Positions 1 through 7,358 of a DNA stretch of 64,000 nucleotides are shown piece after piece. Numbering within the stretch: the first letter of the stretch is position 1; every line of letters starts with the position of its first letter. The notes beneath the pieces are model-generated. The model had not been told where the DNA came from and made no database searches. It saw nothing but the letters and a program-made list of their open reading frames with translations. Origin of the DNA: Oceanicoccus sp. KOV_DT_Chl (lineage in GTDB: Bacteria > Pseudomonadota > Gammaproteobacteria > Pseudomonadales > Dasaniaceae). A program made the translations under genes and the position numbers. The stretch lies in the NCBI RefSeq assembly GCF_900120175.1, contig NZ_FQLF01000002.1, positions 2,046,001 to 2,110,000 on the forward strand, read 5' to 3'.

Positions 1-432
1 TTCTGATTTAAGCGTAAAATTGTCTGTCGCGGCTCCAGGGATTACGCCAAAGGTAAATCCAGTAATAAAACCTGATACCGCCGCCGCACCCATCTCACCG
101 TGGTTATAAAAGTGTAATTGTAAGGTGTAGTCCATTTCTTCTTGTTTGAATTTGTCGAAAGTGAACTCAGAGAATAACCCGCTATTTTTGAGATAATTTT
201 CAATAACAGGTTTTAGTTTATCTTTGGTTTGGGTTATTTCCGTAGCGCTAGAGTTATTGGGGTCGCCAAAGAAGAATTTTAAATCCACATACACCTTGGG
301 TTTGTTTTCATAGGTGGATACGTCTGGCATAGATTCTACTACTGGTATTTCCTCGTTATGAAAAGAGGCGCAAGCGCCTAACAGTGTAGTGATGGTTATT
401 AATAGGGCGTACTTAATCAATTTGGTGGGCAT
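1..432 (-). CDS. Putative outer-membrane or periplasmic lipoprotein, 3' end outside window
   Basis: The frame opens at an ATG (430-432) and runs off the left edge after 144 codons without a stop, so the C-terminus is missing. Residues 1-19 form a lipoprotein signal peptide: a basic start (MPTKLIKY), a hydrophobic core and the lipobox LLGAC. Cleavage before Cys19 and lipidation are therefore expected. The mature part is mixed alpha/beta in character, with a Gly/Ala-rich stretch near residues 109-130 (GEMGAAAVSGF, FGVIPGAA) that could be a membrane-associated hairpin. I do not recognise the family and assign no function. It points away from alkB and is probably transcribed separately. Confidence 0.75.
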   Translation of the reverse strand, partial: MPTKLIKYALLITITTLLGACASFHNEEIPVVESMPDVSTYENKPKVYVDLKFFFGDPNNSSATEITQTKDKLKPVIENYLKNSGLFSEFTFDKFKQEEMDYTLQLHFYNHGEMGAAAVSGFITGFTFGVIPGAATDNFTLKSE

Positions 433-678
433 TTCAAGGTTTTCCTTATTATTTAATGTTGGCAATAATATATAGCAATAGATTCAAAAACAAACATTCA
501 TTGCTGAAATTAAATTCATACTTCAACTGGCTGATTATAATGGGGTGACGAATATTAATTGATCATTGCGTGTACATTAATTAAAGAGTTAACTCGATGG
601 TTTTTTAGTGAATCGCAAAGCGATTCATGCCGTTGATTTTTTCTCCCCTAAAAGGAGTCGGGCAACCTCCGACAACCA
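433..678. other. Intergenic region with a small hairpin
   Basis: This gap lies between alkB and the lipoprotein, both on the minus strand. It holds a 7-bp inverted repeat (TGAATCG at 609-615, CGATTCA at 621-627, 5-nt loop). The T-run that follows it lies on the plus strand, so it is not a clear terminator for alkB. Short open frames running from here across the 3' end of alkB look like antisense shadows. I see no gene. Confidence 0.4.
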
Positions 679-1881
679 TCAACCCTTAAGCATCTGCCAT
701 TGCTGCCGCAACAAATCCATCCCTTGCCGGGTCATCGCGAAAATTCCATTTTTATCTGGCAGCTTGTACCCATCATTTTTCAAATATTCATTCGCCAGAC
801 TGCGATCGCCGTCATAGTGCGCAAGCACCCGCTTATCCATCACTCGAAACCAAAGAGCTGGAATATAAGCCAGCAGTATCATTGCAGCATAGCCTGATGG
901 CAGTTGCGGGCTTTGATCAAAATGCCGCAGTAATTGGTAGGGACGCGTCGGGTTGGCGTGGTGGTCAGAGTGCCGTTGTAGCTGGAACAATGTGATATTG
1001 CTATAAACGGTATTGCTATTCCACGAATGCAGCGGTGAACATTTTTCATAGCGGCCGTTGTCCAGCCGCTGGCGTTTCAAGCCATAGTGCTCAATATAGT
1101 TAATCACCTCCAGCAGCGAAATTGCTTGCCAGGCTTGGGCGAGAAACCACAGCGCTGTCCACCAGCCACCAACGCCAAGGGCTAGCAATAGTATTAATAA
1201 GGAGCCAGCCCAGCCCTGAAGGTTTTCATTGCGCCAATGCCAAACTGAACGTTGTTGACGGTTGAGTTTTTGTTTTTCGAGCTGCCAGGCTGAACGCAGG
1301 CTACCGAAAATAGTACGCGGTAAAAAACGCCAGAAGCTTTCACCTAGCTTAGCGCTGGCCGGATCCTCAGGGGTGGCGACTTTAACGTGGTGACCGCGGT
1401 TATGTTCCACCAGAAAGTGGCCATAAAAACTGGGCATTAAAGTGATCTTTGCCAGCCACTGCCCCAGCTTGCCACGTTTGTGGCCGAGCTCATGGGCGGC
1501 ATTGATGCCGTAGCCATTGATAGCGCCAAAGGTTAGTGCCCATGCCAACCAGTCCCAGCCATGTAGTAATGCCGAGGCTGCTACCCACACCCCAAACCCC
1601 AGTGCTAACCACTGCAGCAGCGGGTAGCAGTAAACAATGCGCTGATAGAACACATCGTTAACAAGGCTAGCGTTTACCTCGTCGCTGGGGTTAATCGAAT
1701 TTTCGCCGAGCAGGAAGTCGAGTAGAGGAATAAGCAAGGTTGCGTAAATAACGCTCAGCCACCAAAACAACGGGTTGCCGCTAGCGGTTACGAGTGCGTA
1801 ACTGACAAAGGGTAATGTTGGCATCAGCAGGCTTAGTAGCCATAGCGGGCGCTTTTGGATGAGGGCATTGGCGGTAGTCAT
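679..1881 (-). CDS. alkB: Alkane 1-monooxygenase (AlkB-type, membrane non-haem di-iron)
   Basis: This is an integral-membrane hydroxylase predicted to oxidise the terminal methyl of medium- to long-chain alkanes, using electrons from rubredoxin. All histidine boxes are present: HELGHK, EHNRGHH and LQRHSDHHAN, plus the NYIEHYG motif typical of AlkB rather than desaturases. There are several hydrophobic segments, and the length of 400 aa is normal for the family. I chose ATG 1881 because it has a GGAG ribosome site 8 nt upstream. A longer in-frame start at 1986 would add 35 residues overlapping the operators. No rubredoxin gene is adjacent. The divergent FabR/DesT-like regulator probably controls it. 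A specialised fatty-acyl hydroxylase is the main alternative. Confidence 0.9.
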   Translation of the reverse strand: MTTANALIQKRPLWLLSLLMPTLPFVSYALVTASGNPLFWWLSVIYATLLIPLLDFLLGENSINPSDEVNASLVNDVFYQRIVYCYPLLQWLALGFGVWVAASALLHGWDWLAWALTFGAINGYGINAAHELGHKRGKLGQWLAKITLMPSFYGHFLVEHNRGHHVKVATPEDPASAKLGESFWRFLPRTIFGSLRSAWQLEKQKLNRQQRSVWHWRNENLQGWAGSLLILLLALGVGGWWTALWFLAQAWQAISLLEVINYIEHYGLKRQRLDNGRYEKCSPLHSWNSNTVYSNITLFQLQRHSDHHANPTRPYQLLRHFDQSPQLPSGYAAMILLAYIPALWFRVMDKRVLAHYDGDRSLANEYLKNDGYKLPDKNGIFAMTRQGMDLLRQQWQMLKG

Positions 1882-1924
1882 GTGGTTGCTCCGATACAGG
1901 TAAATAATAAGCTGCCAGGAATTT

Positions 1925-1984
1925 GTTAACACTTGTGCACTAATAAGTTTACGCATGTAAACAAATAAGTTAACGCTTGTAAAC
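1925..1984. promoter_or_regulatory. Three phased operator-like palindromes between alkB and its regulator
   Basis: Three 16-bp imperfect palindromes of the form GTTWAC-N4-GTRMAC start at 1925, 1947 and 1969, exactly 22 bp apart. They are GTTAACACTTGTGCAC, GTTTACGCATGTAAAC and GTTAACGCTTGTAAAC. The 22-bp period is about two helical turns, so bound dimers would lie on one face of the DNA. From memory, the form resembles the DesT/FabR operator (GTGAAC-GCTT-GTTGAC type). They fill the gap between the two divergent starts and probably control both genes. Confidence 0.7.
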
Positions 1985-2022
1985 AACTATTTTTGACTGT
2001 TGGCTGTGTTAATATCGCCGCC

Positions 2023-2658
2023 ATGACTGATACCACTCTCACCTCTCAAGCACCCACCAAGCGGAAAAACACTAGGGATAAGCTGCTAAAGGCCGCGTTA
2101 TCGCTGGTTGCAGAAGATCGTGGTGGCTTGGCTGGCCTCAGCCTGAGGGAAATTACTCGTCGTATCGGTGTTAGCCCAACTGCCTTTTATCGTCATTTTC
2201 CCGGTATGGAAGAGCTGGGTTTAACCTTGATTCACGAGTCTTGTGAAAAGCTACGCACACAATTGGCGGCAGTCAGTTCGGATGGGGAGATGCAGGCGCG
2301 TGTACACAGTACGGTGGAAGTTTTTCTGACTTTTGTCGTAGAGCAGCGGGATGTATTTGTGATGATCGCCCGTGAGCAAGCGGGGAGTTCAAAAAAAATG
2401 CGCGCAGCGATTGGTCATGAGATTGCGCTGACAGAGCAGTTATTAGTACAGGCCTGGCAAGAGCGAGGCTTACCCGATATGCCGATTGAACAATTACATC
2501 GCGTGGTCAGTATGAGTATCTCGCTGGCATTTAGTACCCTGCCCAATGTGCTGGATATGAATAAAAATGACAGTGAAGGTATGGCTGAATTGGCGGCAGA
2601 ACTTGAACAGCAGCTGGCGTTATTATTATTAGGTGCTGCCGCGCTAGCAGGTTTGTAA
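2023..2658 (+). CDS. TetR-family regulator, FabR/DesT type
   Basis: This is a DNA-binding repressor of the TetR superfamily, 211 aa from ATG 2023. A TTG at 1993 would add ten residues and overlap the operator region. The N-terminal helix-turn-helix (LSLREITRRIGVSPTAFYRH) is followed by an ELGLTLIHES segment. Both closely match E. coli FabR and Pseudomonas DesT, which sense the saturation state of acyl-CoA/acyl-ACP and control desaturase genes. The C-terminal part is the ligand/dimer domain. The gene is divergent from alkB and adjoins three operator-like palindromes, so I infer that it controls alkB and itself in response to acyl chains. The family is clear; the ligand and target are inference. 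Confidence 0.85.
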   Translation: MTDTTLTSQAPTKRKNTRDKLLKAALSLVAEDRGGLAGLSLREITRRIGVSPTAFYRHFPGMEELGLTLIHESCEKLRTQLAAVSSDGEMQARVHSTVEVFLTFVVEQRDVFVMIAREQAGSSKKMRAAIGHEIALTEQLLVQAWQERGLPDMPIEQLHRVVSMSISLAFSTLPNVLDMNKNDSEGMAELAAELEQQLALLLLGAAALAGL

Positions 2659-2723
2659 AGCTGGCAATCCCCCCTAAGAAATCAAAACTTTGATAAAAAA
2701 TGAAAGTCAGTACTCAATAATTT

Positions 2724-2757
2724 CTAGCCTCTAGCCTCTAGCCTCTAGCCTCTAGCC
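2724..2757. repeat. Heptanucleotide tandem repeat (CTAGCCT) x 4.9
   Basis: Four perfect copies of CTAGCCT plus six bases of a fifth end one base before the stop codon of the minus-strand Fe-S gene. It lies between two convergent genes. A 7-bp unit is not a multiple of three, so slippage here could change the downstream stop context, but it lies outside both coding regions. Confidence 0.95.
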
Positions 2758-2758
2758 A

Positions 2759-4654
2759 TCAATGCAACGGCGCTACCCCAACCTGCGGCATATCCGCTAG
2801 ACCAATATCCCGAGCATGTTGCTCAAATCCTTTATTTTTCCAAAAGAACGCACCGGGCATCGTGGTTGGTACTACTAGAACATAAAACAGTGCGCGACCA
2901 ATTAATGCACTGGCGATCATCGAAAGTGCCAATAGCGACCACAGCGTTAAACTGAATACCGAATCGCTGCCCCATATTCCAAGACCCATCACCGCGACTA
3001 AATTTAAACCGATCAAGATATTTCTCAACAGATAAGTATTACCAAAAGTAGTGCGCTGAATATAATGCGAAGCGGCACCTTCATGGTTGGCGGCGGATAA
3101 ATCTTTATGATGGGTATAAAGTCCTACTGCTTCCAGTGACAGACCGGCAGTCATTAGTACGGCGAGGGTGCTCAATAAGCTGTTGACTGATTCGTCCAGG
3201 AATAAAAACACCGGTACTGAAATGGCAGCGATAACTACGGCACCCAGATTTAACATGGTGCCAAAGAAACTGGCGGCGGTATGCCAGTGATCCCAAAACG
3301 GCCGCGCTTTGATGCGGTAGCAGCGGTACATATAGTACAGCGCAACCAAGCCTGCCGGGACAGCTAAGGCAGCAAAAATAAAAGCGATAACTTGGGCGAT
3401 GCTACTGAATTCAGCCAGTATGGGCAGCAGTTCAACTGCAAAAAAATTACTTGGTAGTGATGCCAATAAATGCAAGCCAACACAAGCCATAAATATAACA
3501 ATGCCCAAGCCTTCCCGTGCAACTGGCGAGTGGCGCAGGTTATTGAAGCCGCGATAAAAACGCATGGGTTTACCCAGGTGAACGGTGGACATTAACAAGC
3601 CCAATGCAATCAGGCCAACGGCTAATGCTAGCAGTGGAATATATATATCAGAGTTGGCGACGGTAGCGAGTGCTTCAACACCCAATAATTTTCCGAAAAA
3701 TAAAGTGATGAATAAACCAATGGCAGCTTGACTACTTAGAGTGAAAATAACCAAGGGGTTTTCCCGGCTGCTTAATCGAGCCAGGTTCCATGATTTTTTC
3801 AATCCGGTTTTTTGATCGACCATTGGCTGGTAATTGCCGTTGCCATCTTTTTTGTATTTCACTGGCATAGAGTCTGTGCGAGTGACTTCGTCAGGCATAG
3901 CTTTAGTTTGTTGAAAGCGAATATTGGGTTTGGAGATTTCCGGGCTAGGGAAGCCGGGAATACAGGTGTCTATGTGATCGCGATTTTCCGGCATGTTTTC
4001 GACCACGCCAAAATTCAGCGCATTACCCAGGCAGGCAGAAACACAGGCTGGCTTTAAGCCGACTTCCAAGCGATCTACGCACATATTACATTTTTCAACT
4101 TGACCGGCAACGGGGTCTAATTGCGGTGCGTTGTAAGGACAAACCCAGGTGCAGTAACCGCAGCCAAAACAAATATCCGGGTCCTGAATCACTGCGCCGT
4201 ATTCTTCGTGTTTGGTATAAGCGCGAGTCGGGCAGCCTTTCAAACACACCGGATCATCACAGTGATTACAGGCCATGGAAATATTCATGCGGGTGTAGTC
4301 TGGATAACTACCGCCTTCTACATAACCGACTGAGCGAAAACTGATATGTGCGGGTAAATCATTTTTTTCACTACAAGCCGATTCGCAAGCGTGACAGCCG
4401 ATACAGTTGTCAGCGGTAAAGTGAAAAGCGTGTTGTTTGTTGCGATTGATATTAAAACCAATTTCATCGACGCCATTGATATTCAAGCTGACGGTATCTT
4501 CCAGTTGAGCTAGTTCGATAAGATTGCCGTAGCGATTGTGAGTGTCGCTCTCAATATCTTTTAGTTTGGCATATTCCGGTTCATTATCGCGCAATGGAAA
4601 AAGCGAGGTAGATGAACGCTTTTTTTCAATAGGATCAAATAATTCTACAGTCAT
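2759..4654 (-). CDS. DmsB-DmsC fusion: four-cluster ferredoxin plus membrane quinol anchor
   Basis: This 631-aa protein joins two normally separate subunits of DMSO-reductase-family enzymes. Residues about 75-215 hold four cysteine groups (CIGCHACESAC, CNHCDDPVCLKGC, CFGCGYCTWVCP and CNMC...CVSAC), as in DmsB, for a chain of [4Fe-4S] clusters. From about residue 300 to the end are around eight hydrophobic helices resembling DmsC, the quinol-oxidising anchor. It sits 73 bp downstream of the nitrate reductase on the same strand, so it probably carries electrons to that enzyme. No Tat signal is visible, so the Fe-S part is probably cytoplasmic. The domain assignment is strong; the electron-donor role is inference from position. 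Confidence 0.85.
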   Translation of the reverse strand: MTVELFDPIEKKRSSTSLFPLRDNEPEYAKLKDIESDTHNRYGNLIELAQLEDTVSLNINGVDEIGFNINRNKQHAFHFTADNCIGCHACESACSEKNDLPAHISFRSVGYVEGGSYPDYTRMNISMACNHCDDPVCLKGCPTRAYTKHEEYGAVIQDPDICFGCGYCTWVCPYNAPQLDPVAGQVEKCNMCVDRLEVGLKPACVSACLGNALNFGVVENMPENRDHIDTCIPGFPSPEISKPNIRFQQTKAMPDEVTRTDSMPVKYKKDGNGNYQPMVDQKTGLKKSWNLARLSSRENPLVIFTLSSQAAIGLFITLFFGKLLGVEALATVANSDIYIPLLALAVGLIALGLLMSTVHLGKPMRFYRGFNNLRHSPVAREGLGIVIFMACVGLHLLASLPSNFFAVELLPILAEFSSIAQVIAFIFAALAVPAGLVALYYMYRCYRIKARPFWDHWHTAASFFGTMLNLGAVVIAAISVPVFLFLDESVNSLLSTLAVLMTAGLSLEAVGLYTHHKDLSAANHEGAASHYIQRTTFGNTYLLRNILIGLNLVAVMGLGIWGSDSVFSLTLWSLLALSMIASALIGRALFYVLVVPTTMPGAFFWKNKGFEQHARDIGLADMPQVGVAPLH

Positions 4655-4727
4655 AATCAGTTACTACATTATCCAGTGTGTATTGCCCAGTAAAAATAAG
4701 TCAGACAAAAATGCAAAATGAGCCAGA

Positions 4728-6947
4728 TTAAAAGGCGCGCATTTTTACATTTAATTCTGCTGCTGCTTGCTGGTCAGTTTTTTCTACCCGCACCGAACAT
4801 TGTTTAAAGGCCGGTTGGCGCGAATGTGGATCTAATAAGCCCAGCGATAAACGGTTCACACAATCGTGATAGTGAAACGGAATAAACACCATGTCTCTGG
4901 GGATACGTTGAGTTAATTGCGCCATTACCACTGCGTCGCCACGGGGTGAAACCAGTTTCACATATTCCATATTGGCAATGCCCAGTTTAGCGGCGGCATC
5001 GGGGTTGATTTCCATATACGGTGTGGGGCTGAATTTATTACAGTTGCCGACTTTGCCCGTACGGGTACGGGTGTGAAAATGTTCCACTACCCGGCCGCTG
5101 TTTAACCAAAAAGGGAATTCTGCGCTGGGCTTTTCGTTATTGTCGGTCCACGGCAGGGCTAATAGCTTGGCTTTGCCGTCGGCAAACTGGAACACGCCAT
5201 CGGTATATAAGCGCGGGTCACCCGTTTCATCTCCTTCACGCATAGGCCATTGAATACCGCGTTGCTGCAGAATTTTTTCATGACTCATGCCAGAGATGTT
5301 TAACATTCTGTCGGCGCCATTAGCCCCTTTATCGCTAACGGTTTCGCCGTCGCCCTTGGACAGAAACTTCATTTCATCAAATACATCTGAACTGTCTTCC
5401 GGAAAGCTCATATTGGCATAGCCATCCCAGCGTTTGGCCAGCTGATTAAAGATCCATAAATCAGGCATAGAGTTAGCAAGTGGTGATTTCACTGGTGTTA
5501 CCAGATTGACGCGCCGTTCAGTATTGGTAAAGCAACCGGATTTTTCTGCCCATACAGAAGCGGGGAAAAACACATGAGCATATTGATTAGCTTCGACATC
5601 GGCATAGGCATCCTGCACTACACAAAATTCTAACTGCGCCATAATTCTGCGGATGCGACCAGTATCAGCCATAGACGTCATTGGATTGGTTGCGACCAAC
5701 CACAACGCTTTTATTTCACCACGTTCAATAGCGGGAAAAATATCGGTCATAAACATGCCGCGTTTTTTGGGAAAAAACTCTGGGTCAACGCCCCAGTATT
5801 TTCCAATCTCTTCGCGGTGCTGTTCGTTTTCTAACGCGCGGTAGCCGGGTAGGCCTGAACAAGAAGACCATTCACGGGTACCCATGGCATTACACTGGCC
5901 GGTGATCGATAAGGAGGTGCCGCCGGGTTTACCGATATTGCCAGTAATTAAATTCAAATTATTAATCGCAGACACACCATCAGAGCCGTGGGTGCTTTGG
6001 TTAATACCCATTGTCCAAATACTCATAGCAACACCTGCATTGGCATAGATGCGCGCTACTTTGCGAATCATGTCTGCATCAATACCGGTAATGCCGGCTG
6101 CTGTTTCAGGGTCGTATTGTTCAACCAGCTTTGAAAATTCTTCAGCGCCGTTACAGCTCGCTTGAATATAGGCGCGATCTTCCAGGCCTTCTTTTAAAAT
6201 GACATGGGCCAAGGCGTTAAGTAATACCAGATCGGTGCCGGGTGTAATAGGTAAATGAATATCAGCAAATTGGGCAAACATAGTGACACGGGGGTCGACC
6301 ACAATGACCGGGAATTTACGTTTTTCCAGTGCTTCTTTTAAGCGCCAGTAAATAATCGGATGCTGTTCAGGAAGATTGGAGCCAAAGGCTAGTAAACATT
6401 CGGTGGTATCAAAATCATCATAGCAGCCCGGCGGGCCGTCGGAGCCGAAAGACCGTTTGTAACCGGATACGGCAGAAGCCATGCAGAGCGTGGTATTGCC
6501 ATCGTAATTATTAGTACCGATTAGACCGCGGGTCAGTTTGCCCAAGGTGTAAAATTCTTCTGTTAAAATTTGTCCGGTGGAAACGACAGCTACCGAGTCG
6601 CGCCCGTATTTATCTTGAATGCGTTTAAACTCAGCCGCCGTTTTATTAAAGGCGGTATCCCAGTCAGTGGTTTGCCAGGCTTGGGTAAAATCATCGCGAA
6701 TCAACGGGTCTGTGCCGCGACCTTTGGCTTCAAAAATAGCCGCTTCGGTTAAGCCTTTGATACAGAGTTTGCCTTTATTGACCGGTGCATCAGCTACACC
6801 GCGGGTAGTTACTGCTTTGCCATTTTTATCAATGCCTACTTCAATCGCACAGCCGGTAGAGCAATAGCCACAAGTGGCGTATTTCCAATCGACGACACCT
6901 TTATCAGGTAACTTAATTGGATTTTTCTTACGGCGACCAAATAACAT
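4728..6947 (-). CDS. Assimilatory nitrate reductase, catalytic molybdopterin subunit
   Basis: This enzyme is predicted to reduce nitrate to nitrite in the cytoplasm. It is a bis-MGD molybdoenzyme of the NasA/NasC/NarB group. The N-terminal [4Fe-4S] ligands (CGYCSTGC then GKLCIKG) precede the molybdopterin oxidoreductase domain (for example GNTTLCMASAV with the probable Mo-ligand Cys) and the C-terminal dinucleotide-binding domain (NSGRVVEHFHTRTRTG). There is no Tat signal. At 739 aa it lacks the C-terminal [2Fe-2S] extension of longer NasA forms. I chose ATG 6947; an in-frame TTG at 6956 is also possible, and both share an AGGG ribosome site. Gene names vary between species (nasA, nasC), so no symbol is given. 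Confidence 0.9.
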   Translation of the reverse strand: MLFGRRKKNPIKLPDKGVVDWKYATCGYCSTGCAIEVGIDKNGKAVTTRGVADAPVNKGKLCIKGLTEAAIFEAKGRGTDPLIRDDFTQAWQTTDWDTAFNKTAAEFKRIQDKYGRDSVAVVSTGQILTEEFYTLGKLTRGLIGTNNYDGNTTLCMASAVSGYKRSFGSDGPPGCYDDFDTTECLLAFGSNLPEQHPIIYWRLKEALEKRKFPVIVVDPRVTMFAQFADIHLPITPGTDLVLLNALAHVILKEGLEDRAYIQASCNGAEEFSKLVEQYDPETAAGITGIDADMIRKVARIYANAGVAMSIWTMGINQSTHGSDGVSAINNLNLITGNIGKPGGTSLSITGQCNAMGTREWSSCSGLPGYRALENEQHREEIGKYWGVDPEFFPKKRGMFMTDIFPAIERGEIKALWLVATNPMTSMADTGRIRRIMAQLEFCVVQDAYADVEANQYAHVFFPASVWAEKSGCFTNTERRVNLVTPVKSPLANSMPDLWIFNQLAKRWDGYANMSFPEDSSDVFDEMKFLSKGDGETVSDKGANGADRMLNISGMSHEKILQQRGIQWPMREGDETGDPRLYTDGVFQFADGKAKLLALPWTDNNEKPSAEFPFWLNSGRVVEHFHTRTRTGKVGNCNKFSPTPYMEINPDAAAKLGIANMEYVKLVSPRGDAVVMAQLTQRIPRDMVFIPFHYHDCVNRLSLGLLDPHSRQPAFKQCSVRVEKTDQQAAAELNVKMRAF

Positions 6948-7013
6948 GAATGACAACCCTGATTAAATAATTGGTTTTTAGTTTGCACGGAGATGACAAA
7001 CGGTTAGGTGTGA

Positions 7014-7346
7014 TTAAGCAGATAACTGCACCATTTCGTTTTCAACTCGTACCTGCCAGGTTTTTAATTGGGTGTCCTGCTCTTCAATACACTTGCCCGT
7101 CTGCAAACAAAAATGTTGCTTGTAAATAGGCGAAGCCACTACCACGCGGTCAGCGATAGAGCCGATGATGCCACGCGAGAGTACGTTAGCTTTAGAAAAG
7201 GGATCGTGATTGTGAAGGGCGTAGACGGTATCATTGCCACTTTTTTGGACGCGGAAAATGGCTACCTGTTCACCATCAATCAGTGCGCAGCGACCGGCAT
7301 TGGGAACAATTGCATCAATATGACAAATATCTTTCCAGTTACTCAT
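7014..7346 (-). CDS. nirD: Nitrite reductase small subunit NirD
   Basis: This 110-aa Rieske-fold protein partners NirB in NADH-dependent nitrite reduction to ammonium. The fold is recognisable from start to end (for example WKDICHIDAIVPNAG, VASPIYKQHFCLQTGKC). The Cys-x-His / Cys-x2-His cluster ligands of true Rieske proteins are absent, as usual in NirD. It begins 12 bp after nirB ends on the same strand, so the two are translated from one transcript. The length is normal. Confidence 0.93.
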   Translation of the reverse strand: MSNWKDICHIDAIVPNAGRCALIDGEQVAIFRVQKSGNDTVYALHNHDPFSKANVLSRGIIGSIADRVVVASPIYKQHFCLQTGKCIEEQDTQLKTWQVRVENEMVQLSA

Positions 7347-7358
7347 GATGGTAATCCT

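Noticed and set aside
608-897. Short plus-strand frames opposite the 3' end of alkB
   Set aside because: They are antisense to conserved alkB sequence and lack ribosome sites.
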